NCBI GenBank assembly: GCA_004299235.1 | Contig: SCQL01000033.1 | Coordinates: 1 to 64,000, forward strand | DNA length: 64,000 nucleotides | DNA from: a bacterium | GTDB lineage: Bacteria; Chloroflexota; Dormibacteria; Dormibacterales; Dormibacteraceae | Direction of reading: 5' to 3' | Part shown: positions 14,776 to 22,892 of the stretch, piece by piece | Numbering within the stretch: the stretch's first letter is position 1 | How the letters are laid out: each line of letters begins with the position of its first letter | Notes under the pieces: model-generated | Told to the model about the DNA's origin: nothing | The model's input: the letters and a program-made list of their open reading frames with translations, nothing else | The model's database searches: none | Position numbers and translations under genes: made by a program

Positions 14776-15430
14776 CCAGCCGCCCGACCGCCGCCGGCAG
14801 CTCCGCCAGCCCGCTGACCACCGCGTCGGCCAGCGAGGGGTCGTCCTTCTCGCCCTGCCGGTTGACCCATATCCGCGTGATGCCGAGCTCGCTGGTGGGC
14901 CTGATGTCGTGGTAGTAGCTCTGCGCCACGTGGATCCACACGTCGGCTGAGGCGCCGAAGGTGGATTGAAAGAGGCGGAAGTGGGCGGGGTCGGGTTTGT
15001 AGGCCGACACGTCCTCGGCGGTGACGACGGCGTCGAACGGCACCGGCAGTCGTCGCTGGGTCAAGGCGATGAGGTCCCGGTCGCAGTTCGTCAGCAGCGC
15101 CAGCTTCCAACCGTCACGCCTCAGCCGGCCCAGCGCCGGGCCGACGTCCGCGAACGACGGCCAGTAGGGGATGGTCGACACGAGCGCGGTCGCGTCGTCC
15201 GGTTTGAGTTCCAGGCTCAGATGCTGGGCCACCCGCCGGGCCGTGTCGGTGAGCACCGCGCGGTACCTGCGGAACGATCCCTCGTTCTCGACCTCGGCCT
15301 CCATTTCGATGTAGGCGCCGAGGAAGTCGGCGCCGCGGCCGGGGAACAGCAGCTCGCCCGTGGTGCGGATGCCGTGCCGCCAGTCGATGAGCGTGCCGAA
15401 GCAGTCGAAGGTCAGCCAGCGATTGGCCAA
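14759..15430 (-). CDS. HAD-superfamily hydrolase, haloacid dehalogenase type II-like
   Basis: The 223-residue protein has the HAD motifs: motif I FDCFGTLID (nucleophile Asp), motif II LLTNCD, the lysine of motif III in VSAYKPDPAHF, and a motif IV region HVAQSYYHDI. The cap and motif I variant DCFGTLID fit L-2-haloacid dehalogenase-like or phosphoglycolate-type phosphatases; the substrate is unknown. It starts at TTG 15430 with GGGGAG about 7 nt upstream. Confidence 0.85.
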   Translation of the reverse strand: MANRWLTFDCFGTLIDWRHGIRTTGELLFPGRGADFLGAYIEMEAEVENEGSFRRYRAVLTDTARRVAQHLSLELKPDDATALVSTIPYWPSFADVGPALGRLRRDGWKLALLTNCDRDLIALTQRRLPVPFDAVVTAEDVSAYKPDPAHFRLFQSTFGASADVWIHVAQSYYHDIRPTSELGITRIWVNRQGEKDDPSLADAVVSGLAELPAAVGRLATAAR

Positions 15431-15461
15431 TTCCGACTCCCCGCGTGGTCTCGCATTCCCC

Positions 15462-16157
15462 TCACCCCGGCTTCGGCAGGTACTCCTGGATCGCGTGCGC
15501 CAGGTGCTGCATCGTCATCGACTGCAGCCAGACCCGGCCGGGGCCTGTGAGCGCGGCCAGGAAGATGCCGTCACCACCGAAGAAGGCGTTCTTGATGCCC
15601 GGCACGGTGGTGATGTTGAAGCCCACCGACTCCTGGTACATGCCGACGTGGCCGGGGTGCACGCGCAGCGTGTTGCCGGGCTGCAGGTCGTAGACGACGA
15701 CCTCGCCGTGCAGCTCCACCCAGGCCTGGCCCTGGCCCTGGAGACGCTGCATCCTAAAGCCGGTGCCGCCGAAGATGCCGGCGCCCAACCTCTGCTGGAA
15801 CCCGATCGAGAACTGGACGCCGGGCGTGGCGCACATGAAGCCGTGGCGGTGGACCATGTAGCCCTGGCCCGGAGCGATCTCCATCGGCAGGACCTGGCCG
15901 GGCAGCTTGGCGGCGAACGCCAGCAGGCCCGGGCCGCCGGCCGCCGTGTACTCGGTCATGAACAGGGTGCCGCCCGCGACCGCCCGCCCGAGCGCGCCCA
16001 TGAATCCGCCCTGCTGGCCGCCGGCCGACGTCGAGGTCTGCATCTGGATCGCCATCGACATCCAGGAAAGTTGGCCCGACTCGGCGAAAACCTTGTCGTT
16101 CGGCTGCATGTTCAGCTCGAGCACAGGCATCACCGTGCCGACGATCTTCGATTCCAT
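15462..16157 (-). CDS. AIM24 family protein (TIGR00266-like)
   Basis: The 231-residue protein is the beta-helical AIM24 fold: KVFAESGQLSWMSMAIQM, GGQQGGFMGALGRAVAGGTLFMTEYTA, PGQGYMVHRHGFMCATPGVQ, FGGTGFRMQRLQGQGQAWVELHGEVVVYDLQPG. Its function in bacteria is poorly known; yeast AIM24 acts in mitochondrial organisation. A strong AGAGGAG lies just before ATG 16157. Confidence 0.88.
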   Translation of the reverse strand: MESKIVGTVMPVLELNMQPNDKVFAESGQLSWMSMAIQMQTSTSAGGQQGGFMGALGRAVAGGTLFMTEYTAAGGPGLLAFAAKLPGQVLPMEIAPGQGYMVHRHGFMCATPGVQFSIGFQQRLGAGIFGGTGFRMQRLQGQGQAWVELHGEVVVYDLQPGNTLRVHPGHVGMYQESVGFNITTVPGIKNAFFGGDGIFLAALTGPGRVWLQSMTMQHLAHAIQEYLPKPG

Positions 16158-16219
16158 GTTCTCCTCTCGTGAATGGAGGCGGCCGGGTCGGCGCCCACTG
16201 TATCAGGCCGTTCGCGCTC

Positions 16220-16666
16220 TCAAGCGAAGTGGAAATGCGGGTCGATGGTGCGCCGGCGCGCGGTCTTGCGGCCAGGAGTGCGCGAGCACGTGTCGCAAAT
16301 TCCGACCACCAGCACCTCGGTGCGCACGGGCCTGAAATGATGACCCTCCTCGAGGTGCTTCTCGAGCGCGCTGACCAGCTCTTCCTGGATGTGCAGCACC
16401 CCGCCGCAAACCTGGCAGACCGCGTGGTGGTGGTCGCCGGTCGCGAGCTCGTAGTAGGTCGGGCCCTCGCCGAGGTGGGCCGCGTAGACCGAGCCCGACG
16501 CCGTGAGCGCCTCCAGCGCCCGATAGACCGTGCTGCGGGGAAAGCCGGGCCTGGTCTCGTGCAGCTCGGAGGCGATCTCATCCGCCGTGCAGTGACCTCC
16601 GAGCCGGACGATGGCGTTGTAGACCAGGGTCCGCTGCGCCGTGCGCCGCATGCCTGGGGCGAGCAT
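16220..16666 (-). CDS. Fur-family metalloregulator (Fur/Zur/PerR)
   Basis: The 148-residue protein has the winged helix (RTLVYNAIVRLGGHCTADEIASEL, PRSTVYRALEALTASG) and the dimerisation domain with metal ligands: GDHHHAVCQVCGG and VGICDTC give the two CxxC pairs of the structural zinc site. It represses or activates genes according to Fe, Zn or peroxide; motif data do not separate Fur, Zur and PerR here. Its ATG overlaps the stop of the upstream aminopeptidase gene (TGATG), so it is the last gene of the greA-peptidase-fur operon. Confidence 0.9.
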   Translation of the reverse strand: MLAPGMRRTAQRTLVYNAIVRLGGHCTADEIASELHETRPGFPRSTVYRALEALTASGSVYAAHLGEGPTYYELATGDHHHAVCQVCGGVLHIQEELVSALEKHLEEGHHFRPVRTEVLVVGICDTCSRTPGRKTARRRTIDPHFHFA

Positions 16667-17802
16667 CAGAGCGAGGGGATGACCCGCAGTGACCGGTCGG
16701 CTGTGGTCAGAACGCGACAGCCCTGCTCTTCGACGACCACGTCGTCCTCGATGCGAATGCCGCCCCACCCGGGAAAGTAGACACCGGGCTCGACGGTGAA
16801 CACCATCCCCGGCTCGAGCACCGTCTGGGAGCCGGGGTCGAGGCTCGGATCTTCGTGGATCTCCAAGCCCAGGCCGTGCCCGATGCGATGGAGGAAACGG
16901 TCGCCGAACCCGGCGGCCTCGATCACCCTGCGTGCCGCCGCATCGACCGCGCCGGTCGTCGTCCCGGCTCGCACCGCGGCGATCGCGGCGTCGTGCGCGT
17001 CGAGGACCAGTTGATGCATCGCCCGCTGCCGCTCGGCCGGCTCGCCGACGACCCCCATCCGCGTCGTGTCCGCGTGGTAGCCCTCGAACGCGGCGCCGAA
17101 GTCGAGCAGGACGAGGTCCCCGGCGGCGAGCCGGCGGCCCGACGCGACCGCGTGCGGAAGCGCTGAGTTGGGGCCCGACGCGGCGATCGATTCGAAGGCC
17201 AGCACCCCGCCTGCCGCGCCGATGGCCGCGCCGAGCCGCAACGCGACCTCGAGCTCCGACAGCCCCGCCCGCAACCCGCCGAACACCTCGTCGGTGACGC
17301 GATCGGTGATCGCGGCGGCGCGCTGCAGCCTGTCCACCTCGGCGGGGCCCTTGATCAGGCGCAGACGGCGGATCACGGGGGCCACGTCGACCAGCTCGCC
17401 GGCGCCGGACCGCTCGCGAAGGGCTTCAGCCGCACGCAGGGTGAGATGCTCTTTCTCGACTCCGAGACGCGGGGACTTCCCGAGTGCGCCGCTGACCAGC
17501 TCGTAAGGGTCGTCGCCGTCGCGCCAGGAGACCACCTCAGCGCCCTCAGCATGACGCTCGGCCTTCTCCTGCTCGATGGCGGGAACGATCAAGGTGGCCC
17601 CATCGGGCCGCACGGCGAGCGCCATCAGGCGCTCATGTGGCTCGGCGAGAAAGCCCGTCAGGTAGGCGATGGAGACCGGGCGGGTGACATAGACGGCCCT
17701 CAGATCGTGCTTCGCCATCCACGCACGGACGTCCGCCAGCTTGGTCGTGGCGGCGGCCGCGGGGCTAGTCAATGCCGACGATGCGAACGCTGTATGAGCC
17801 AT
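16666..17802 (-). CDS. Xaa-Pro aminopeptidase/dipeptidase (M24 family)
   Basis: The 378-residue protein has the creatinase-like N-terminal domain (KLADVRAWMAKHDLRAVYVTRP, YLTGF) and the pita-bread catalytic domain with the five metal ligands: LLDFGAAFEGYHADTTRM (two Asp), IGHGLGLEIHEDP (His), VFTVEPGVYFPGWGGIRIEDDV (Glu, Glu). It releases N-terminal residues ahead of proline. Its start overlaps the end of greA by 38 bp; a TTG 30 bp downstream is an alternative start. It ends on the ATG of fur. Confidence 0.9.
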   Translation of the reverse strand: MAHTAFASSALTSPAAAATTKLADVRAWMAKHDLRAVYVTRPVSIAYLTGFLAEPHERLMALAVRPDGATLIVPAIEQEKAERHAEGAEVVSWRDGDDPYELVSGALGKSPRLGVEKEHLTLRAAEALRERSGAGELVDVAPVIRRLRLIKGPAEVDRLQRAAAITDRVTDEVFGGLRAGLSELEVALRLGAAIGAAGGVLAFESIAASGPNSALPHAVASGRRLAAGDLVLLDFGAAFEGYHADTTRMGVVGEPAERQRAMHQLVLDAHDAAIAAVRAGTTTGAVDAAARRVIEAAGFGDRFLHRIGHGLGLEIHEDPSLDPGSQTVLEPGMVFTVEPGVYFPGWGGIRIEDDVVVEEQGCRVLTTADRSLRVIPSL

Positions 17803-18229
17803 TGGGAGTCTTGATCTCGACCTCCTCTCCCACGCGATGGCCGATCAGCGCCTTGCCCAGCGCGGACTCGTAGCTGACGCGACCGGCTTTGGGATCGGCC
17901 TCGGCGGGACCGACGATGCGATAGGTCTCCGCGTCCGCCCCGTCCTCGGTGAAGCGCACCGTGCTGCCCATGTCGACCACGCCCGTCGGCGCTTTGGCCT
18001 CGATCAGGACGTGGTTCTTGACGATCGCCTCCAGGTCGTTGATCCGGGCTTCGATGAAGCCCTGCTCGTTCTTGGCGGCGTGGTATTCGAAGTTCTCCGA
18101 AAGATCGCCGAACTCACGGGCGGCCTTGATCTTCGCCGCGATCGCCGGCCGCTTGACTCGCACGAGCTCGTCGAGCTCCTTCTCCACGGCCTCCAGGCCC
18201 TCAGGTGTGATGTGAACGTCGTTGGTCAT
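17765..18229 (-). CDS. greA: Transcription elongation factor GreA
   Basis: The 154-residue protein has the coiled-coil finger (ITPEGLEAVEKELDELVRVKRPAIAAKIKAAREFGDLSENFEYHAAK) with the acidic tip GDLSEN, and the C-terminal FKBP-like domain (VGPAEADPKAGRVSYESALGKALIGHRVGEEVEI). It stimulates transcript cleavage by backtracked RNA polymerase. It is first in an overlapping operon with the M24 peptidase and fur, read from a leaderless promoter 6 nt before its ATG. Confidence 0.96.
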   Translation of the reverse strand: MTNDVHITPEGLEAVEKELDELVRVKRPAIAAKIKAAREFGDLSENFEYHAAKNEQGFIEARINDLEAIVKNHVLIEAKAPTGVVDMGSTVRFTEDGADAETYRIVGPAEADPKAGRVSYESALGKALIGHRVGEEVEIKTPNGSYSVRIVGID

Positions 18230-18235
18230 CTAGCG

Positions 18236-18241
18236 AGTCTA
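18236..18241 (-). promoter_or_regulatory. -10 hexamer TAGACT of the greA promoter
   Basis: On the minus strand TAGACT ends 6 nt before the greA ATG at 18229 and no Shine-Dalgarno sequence is present, so the mRNA should be leaderless. A GC-rich imperfect inverted repeat at about 18249-18286 covers the expected -35 region. Confidence 0.55.
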
Positions 18242-18361
18242 GTGGCCCCGCGCGCGGGCGGCGCGAGTCAAGTCGCCGCGCGCGCGTCCGGCGCGCCCGA
18301 TTCCATGCCGCACCGGCCGTAACCGTGACGCGAGCCTGCGCCCGCCGTATACAGTCGCGGC

Positions 18362-18823
18362 ATGAGAAGGCTGTTGCTCACCATCGGGATGCTGCTCATG
18401 GGGATGGCGCTGGTCGGCGGCGCCGCGGTTTCTCTCGTCGGAACCTCATTACTACCCCTCGACCAGGAGGTCGGCACCCACGCGTCGGCGGCCGGCGCGG
18501 TCCTCGGCATCGGCCTCATGGCCGCGGCCATCAACCCCGTCGCCCACGTCGGCTGGGTGCGGGCCGGGATCCTGTACGGGTTCGTCGTGCTCGCATTCGA
18601 GGCCGGCTCGTACTACCTCTGGCACGCGCCGTTCCACATCGGCCCGGTGTTCTTCGGCCTGGCCTTCAGCCTGCTGCTGATCGCAACCTATCCGCAGCGC
18701 AGTGCCCTGGTGCCGCCCAGGACCCACGCGGCCTCAGCGCGGATATCGTCTTCGATCGCCGCCGCCCCGGCAGTCAAGGCCGCGGCCCCGGCCGAAGCAT
18801 TGGACCGGGAAACCGAGAGCTAG
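18362..18823 (+). CDS. Small membrane protein of unknown function
   Basis: The 153-residue protein has four predicted membrane helices (LLLTIGMLLMGMALVGGAAVSL; AAGAVLGIGLMAAAI; AGILYGFVVLAFEAGSYYLW; IGPVFFGLAFSLLLIA) and an Ala-rich cytoplasmic tail. I do not recognise a family. ATG 18362 lies 6 nt after TACAGT, suggesting a leaderless mRNA. It is divergent from greA and its stop overlaps the convergent membrane protein gene by 4 bp. Confidence 0.7.
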   Translation: MRRLLLTIGMLLMGMALVGGAAVSLVGTSLLPLDQEVGTHASAAGAVLGIGLMAAAINPVAHVGWVRAGILYGFVVLAFEAGSYYLWHAPFHIGPVFFGLAFSLLLIATYPQRSALVPPRTHAASARISSSIAAAPAVKAAAPAEALDRETES

Positions 18824-19644
18824 GTCTTGGGGACCAGCGCCTGGACCTCGGCCATCATCCGGCGCTGGAGCAAAAAGGAGGTGCCGTAGACCGCTCCGGC
18901 CAGCGCGGCGCCCGCCAGCACGGCGAGGGCGGTGTGCAGCAGGGCGGGCGAGATGGGTGACAGCGCGACGGCGTTGTCGCCGATGATCGCCCCGAGGGTG
19001 AGTGCGACCGGGGTCAGCAGGGGCAGGACCTGCAGCCGCTTCATCACCGCCGGCACCGGCGGCTCGACCCGGCCGACCATTCGCTGGCCCATGACCCCCA
19101 CCGACTTGACGTGGCGGAGGTTGGGGGTCACGGTCAGGACCACGTTGACCTGGTTGCCGGGCACCTGCTTGAGACGCGCGGGCGGGACCAGGTACTGCTC
19201 GACGCCGCCGCGCGTCTGCACCATCATCATGCCGAGCCCCACCGACGTGCTCACCGAGCTGGCCCCGACCAGCTGACCTTGGACCAACTTGGCTTCGGCC
19301 TTGCGATCCCTGAGCGCGAGCCGAAACCCCGGCGCGATGAAGCTCGCCAGGAGCGCGATCGGCAGCACCCAGGCCAGGGACGCGGCGATCGCCACCGCAA
19401 GGCCGTACACGCCGGGCAGGAAGACGATGAACGCCGCGATGACCAGGACGCACACGACGCCCGCCGCGACCCCGATGTAGCCGAGCCGGATGACGAAGTC
19501 AGGCGCGTACCCCTGCAGCATGCCGCCCGCTTCCACAAACCGTTCGCGCTGCCGGCGCGTCTGGCCCGGGGTCGCGGCAGCCGCGGTTTTGGGCTGAACT
19601 CTCCGCATCTGCTGGCGGACCTGCCTGACCTGTTTCTTACCCAC
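18820..19644 (-). CDS. Membrane protein of unknown function
   Basis: The 274-residue protein has a basic N-terminal tail (about 40 residues), two helices at about 52-105 (LGYIGVAAGVVCVLVIAAFIVFL; AVAIAASLAWVLPIALLASFIA), a cytoplasmic-like middle domain with VNVVLTVTPNLRHVKSVGVMGQRMVGRVEPP, and two further helices near the C-terminus. No family is recognised. GTG 19644 has GAGGAG about 6 nt upstream. It is the last of a four-gene operon beginning with the ECF sigma factor at 21902. Confidence 0.7.
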   Translation of the reverse strand: MGKKQVRQVRQQMRRVQPKTAAAATPGQTRRQRERFVEAGGMLQGYAPDFVIRLGYIGVAAGVVCVLVIAAFIVFLPGVYGLAVAIAASLAWVLPIALLASFIAPGFRLALRDRKAEAKLVQGQLVGASSVSTSVGLGMMMVQTRGGVEQYLVPPARLKQVPGNQVNVVLTVTPNLRHVKSVGVMGQRMVGRVEPPVPAVMKRLQVLPLLTPVALTLGAIIGDNAVALSPISPALLHTALAVLAGAALAGAVYGTSFLLQRRMMAEVQALVPKT

Positions 19645-19653
19645 CCCAGCTCC

Positions 19654-20178
19654 TCAGAGCGGGAGTGTATCCGGCGGGGGATAGGTGATGCGCCCGGCTT
19701 CGACACGTGCGAACGGTGTCAGCGAGTGCAGGGCCCCCTCTTTCCTGCCGGTGATGTGCCTCACCTCGATGCCCCGCACAGTCAGCGCGTCGGAAATCAG
19801 CGAGCGATGGCAGCGCCAGGGCACCGCCTCCGCGCACATGATCGCGGTGCGCCGCGCGCCGGCCAGCTCCACCAGCTCGGCGAGAGCCTGCCAGAACGCG
19901 TCCTCCTGCATGTAGTCGGCATAACCGCGAAATGAAGGGTTGCGCCAGCCGGCATTCACCGAATCCCGCTTTGGCTTCCGCAACCCCCCGAGGGCGGGCA
20001 GGTGCCGGTAGTCGATGCCGCTCGCCGGCAGCGAGCGTTGGAGCGAGGCCTTCGCAAAGTGGGGGAGCCGCCGCGATGCGGGAACGGTGCGAACGTCGAC
20101 CAGGCGCTCGACGCCGTGGTGGCGCAGCAGGTCGACGAATTCGTCGAGCGTCCGGGTCGAATGCCCGATGGTCAGCAA
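19654..20178 (-). CDS. DUF488 family protein
   Basis: The 174-residue protein matches DUF488: TIGHSTRTLDEFVDLLRHHGVERLVDVRTVPASRRLPHF, then CAEAVPWRCHRSLISDAL with the conserved cysteine/histidine cluster. The biochemical role of the family is unknown. It starts at TTG 20178, 3 bp after the anti-sigma-like gene stop, so it belongs to the same operon. Confidence 0.88.
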   Translation of the reverse strand: MLTIGHSTRTLDEFVDLLRHHGVERLVDVRTVPASRRLPHFAKASLQRSLPASGIDYRHLPALGGLRKPKRDSVNAGWRNPSFRGYADYMQEDAFWQALAELVELAGARRTAIMCAEAVPWRCHRSLISDALTVRGIEVRHITGRKEGALHSLTPFARVEAGRITYPPPDTLPL

Positions 20179-20181
20179 CGA

Positions 20182-21399
20182 TCAGGACGAACGCTGGGAC
20201 GGGTCCACCGCCGGGACCAGCACGCGCTTTTCGTAAGTCATGCCGCCGAGCAAGAAGCTGCCGGAGAAAAGGAATGCCGGCTCGTAGAAGGTGTGATCGC
20301 CGGCAGCGACCACGACGTACACCAGCTCCGCCGCCGTCAGCCGCACCGCGGGCGGCGGGTTGATGTTTCCGGGCGCCGCGGGCGAGGAGGCCAGCGCCGA
20401 TCGCACCGCCTGGTCGGCGGAGATGATGGGGTAGTCGGCGAAATCGAGGCTCACCGGCAGCGGCCCGCTCACCAGTGCGAGCCGGCCCCCGTTCAGGTCG
20501 ACCTCGAGGCCGTAACGTTCGCCCTCGCCGTCAACGAGATACGCGTCCCCGTAAGCCGGGACCGGGAACCGGCGCAGGTAGCGCACCTTGGCCTGGTCGC
20601 CGGCGGCGTCGACGGTCACGACGTTCGGCCACGCCGGCGCCAGGCTGTGCGCGACAAGGAACGCACCAGCCGCATCGGCGGGCGCAGCGCCATCGGCCGG
20701 CTGGGCGGACGCGCTGGCAACCAATGAGAACCACGGCTCCCTGGCCGGCGCCTGCACGGTGGCGCGCACCTGCAGCGTGAAATCGTGGCCGGCGTACGAC
20801 CCCAGATAGCCTGCCGGTCGAAACTGCAGGGTCGCCCCCAGCGACGCCGCGAACTGATCGGCGGCGGCGGTCGATGGCTCGTGGTACCGGAAGACGGGCG
20901 CGCTGGTGGCGCTGACGCTGAGCTCTCCAGCCCAAGTCACGTTCGCGGGCCCGAAGTAGAGGTTGGACCGCGTCTGGTCAGACGGCGCGTAGGGCCCGGT
21001 GGCCTGCCTGCCGGACTCCGGGACGGGCGCCGGCACGCGCCCGAAGGCAGCCGCCTGGCCCGGCGCGGCGAAGCTGGCGCCCCCGCGAGACCCTGGCTGC
21101 GTGGCGAGGCTCGCGGTGCCGCCGCGGCCTGGGCGCAGGCCGCTGAGCGTGATGATCCCGGCGCCGAGGACGACGATCAGCGCCGCCGCCACGGCTGCCG
21201 CCGGAATCGCCGGCGCTTCCCGGACCCCCTGGACCAGCCCGAGCAGGCCGTCCTGCAGCCGCGTCCAAAATGGGCGACGCGACTGCATGCGCAGCCAGAG
21301 CTCATCCTCGAAGCCGCGCCGCGGTCGCGTGGTTTCGAAGGCAGCGTCGAGCTCTTTCTGCAGCGCCTGCAGCTCGAGGTCCTCCTCGCGGTCGCTCAC
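20182..21399 (-). CDS. Membrane-anchored putative anti-sigma factor
   Basis: The 405-residue protein has a cytoplasmic N-terminus with RPRRGFEDELWLRMQSRRPFW (residues about 26-46), one membrane helix (AIPAAAVAAALIVVLGAGIITLSG, about 64-87) and a large extracytoplasmic domain with a VFRYHEPSTAAADQFAASLGAT segment. There is no zinc anti-sigma motif. It overlaps the ECF sigma gene by 4 bp, which together with topology makes it the probable membrane regulator of that sigma factor. Confidence 0.75.
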   Translation of the reverse strand: MSDREEDLELQALQKELDAAFETTRPRRGFEDELWLRMQSRRPFWTRLQDGLLGLVQGVREAPAIPAAAVAAALIVVLGAGIITLSGLRPGRGGTASLATQPGSRGGASFAAPGQAAAFGRVPAPVPESGRQATGPYAPSDQTRSNLYFGPANVTWAGELSVSATSAPVFRYHEPSTAAADQFAASLGATLQFRPAGYLGSYAGHDFTLQVRATVQAPAREPWFSLVASASAQPADGAAPADAAGAFLVAHSLAPAWPNVVTVDAAGDQAKVRYLRRFPVPAYGDAYLVDGEGERYGLEVDLNGGRLALVSGPLPVSLDFADYPIISADQAVRSALASSPAAPGNINPPPAVRLTAAELVYVVVAAGDHTFYEPAFLFSGSFLLGGMTYEKRVLVPAVDPSQRSS

Positions 21400-21902
21400 T
21401 CGCCCCCCCTGTCGACCGCCTCACGCAGCGCCTTCAGGGCGCGGTGATACAGCATCTTGGCGGCGTCCTCACTGCAGCTCATCAGCCTCCCGACCTCCTC
21501 GAAACTGAGCCCGGAATGGCGCAGGGAGATCGCGTCACGCTGCCTCTCCGGCAGGCGCGCCACGTGCTGCAGCAGGGCGCGGTACCGCATCCGCTCCTCG
21601 GCCATGCCCGCCGGGTCCTCACCGGCGACGGGCTGGTGCTCAATGGTCCGGCGCAGCCGCTCGCGCCGCCCGTGGGCGCGAAAGTGGTCGAGCGTCGCGT
21701 TGCGGGCGATGCGGAACAGCCACGCCGCCGGCGTGGCGTTGCGGGCCTCGAAGCGCGCGTATGCCAGGTATGCGTTCATGAACACCACGGCCGTGATGTC
21801 CTCGGCGTCGGCCGAGCTCCCCACCTGCGCCCGGACGTAGGCGTAGATGCGACCCAGGTAGTCGCGGTACAGGTCCTCGAACGGCGGCCGGTCGGCGAGC
21901 AA
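21396..21902 (-). CDS. ECF sigma-70 factor
   Basis: The 168-residue protein has region 2 (FEDLYRDYLGRIYAYVRAQVGSSADAEDITAVVFMNAYLAYARF, AAWLFRIARNATLDHFR) and region 4 (RLPERQRDAISLRHSGLSFEEVGRLMSCSEDAAKMLYHRALKALRE). Only TTG 21902 serves as a start near the right length; a TACCAT box lies 9 nt upstream. It leads the operon sigma, anti-sigma, DUF488, membrane protein. Confidence 0.9.
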   Translation of the reverse strand: MLADRPPFEDLYRDYLGRIYAYVRAQVGSSADAEDITAVVFMNAYLAYARFEARNATPAAWLFRIARNATLDHFRAHGRRERLRRTIEHQPVAGEDPAGMAEERMRYRALLQHVARLPERQRDAISLRHSGLSFEEVGRLMSCSEDAAKMLYHRALKALREAVDRGGE

Positions 21903-22034
21903 GGCCGATTCATGGTATTGGCTGCCTTCAACATCTGAGCCAACGCCCGGCCCGGGGACCTTGTAACGCCTCAGCTCGATGCGCGGCGTGCCGGCTCCGC
22001 CCGGCGGTCTAACCCAGGTGTTGCCCTCCCAGCC

Positions 22035-22781
22035 TCAGGCGTGGAGGGCGGCGCCGACCTCGACCGGCCGGTTGGTGAAGATCGAGTCCGGCTTGCAGAG
22101 CTTGCACCAGGCCACCGCCGCCTCGTCATCGACCGTCCACACGCCCACGGCGCCGCCGGCGGCGTGGACCTCCTGGACGAGCTGCGGGTCGGTGGCCCCC
22201 CAGTGGGGCGAGTAGACGTCGGCGCCGGCGTCCCGCAGCATGCGAGCCGGGTTGACCGGCCGCGCGCCGACCAGGATCCCGAGCTGCAATCTCGGCTCCA
22301 TCGCCCGCAGCTGCCGGATCGAGGGGTGATGGAAAGAGACGGCGGCGCACTCGGCGACAGCCCCGAGCTGGCGCAGCATGGCCACCAGCTTGTCCTCCAG
22401 GCCGGGGTACTGGACGGGTCCCTGCTTGAGCTCGATCACCAGACCGACCTTGCCGAGCGCCAGCTCGACCACCTCCTGGAGCAGGGGGATCTTCTCGCCT
22501 TCACCGGCGTCCAACCGGCGAAGCTCGGACGCGGTGTGGTCGCGGACCAGGCCCGTGCCGTTGGTCGTGCGATCGAGCGTGTGGTCGTGGATGACGACCA
22601 GCCGTCCGTCAGACGACAGGTGGACGTCGCATTCGATCAGATCGCAGCCCGCGGCAATGGCCGAGCGAAACGACCGCATGGTGTTTTCGGGGTGCTGGGC
22701 AGGGTTGCCGCGGTGGCCGCCGATAAGGGGACGGCCGTCGTCGTGAGCGACCTCGTAGCGTGCGCGGATCGATGGAGTCAA
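22035..22781 (-). CDS. ugpQ: Glycerophosphodiester phosphodiesterase
   Basis: The 248-residue cytosolic protein hydrolyses glycerophosphodiesters to glycerol 3-phosphate plus an alcohol. It shows GGHRGNPAQHPENTMRSFRSAIAAGCDLIECDVHLSSDGRLVVIHD (catalytic His, two metal Glu/Asp), DRTTNGTG, and C-terminal GAVGVWTVDDEAAVAWCKLCKPDSIFTNRP. Start is TTG 22781 with a TAGACT box 9 nt upstream. It stands alone, divergent from the AAA+ ATPase gene. Confidence 0.92.
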   Translation of the reverse strand: MTPSIRARYEVAHDDGRPLIGGHRGNPAQHPENTMRSFRSAIAAGCDLIECDVHLSSDGRLVVIHDHTLDRTTNGTGLVRDHTASELRRLDAGEGEKIPLLQEVVELALGKVGLVIELKQGPVQYPGLEDKLVAMLRQLGAVAECAAVSFHHPSIRQLRAMEPRLQLGILVGARPVNPARMLRDAGADVYSPHWGATDPQLVQEVHAAGGAVGVWTVDDEAAVAWCKLCKPDSIFTNRPVEVGAALHA

Positions 22782-22880
22782 GCCCCGGTCAGTCTAACCG
22801 CGCCGGTGGGTGAATCCGGCGCGGGCCGGTCGGTTGGGAACGTAATTCGCGATTGTGGCCGGGTCTGCGACCCGCTTGTC

Positions 22881-22886
22881 TATAGT
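22881..22886 (+). promoter_or_regulatory. -10 hexamer TATAGT of a leaderless promoter
   Basis: TATAGT is followed by exactly 6 nt and GTG 22893, the start of the AAA+ ATPase. It is the best match to a -10 consensus in the window and chooses between two adjacent GTG codons. Confidence 0.65.
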
Positions 22887-22892
22887 GCAGTG

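Noticed and set aside
18249-18286. GC-rich inverted repeat as an intrinsic terminator for the greA region
   Set aside because: The arms are imperfect with a bulge, there is no U-tract, and it lies upstream of the greA promoter rather than after a gene.
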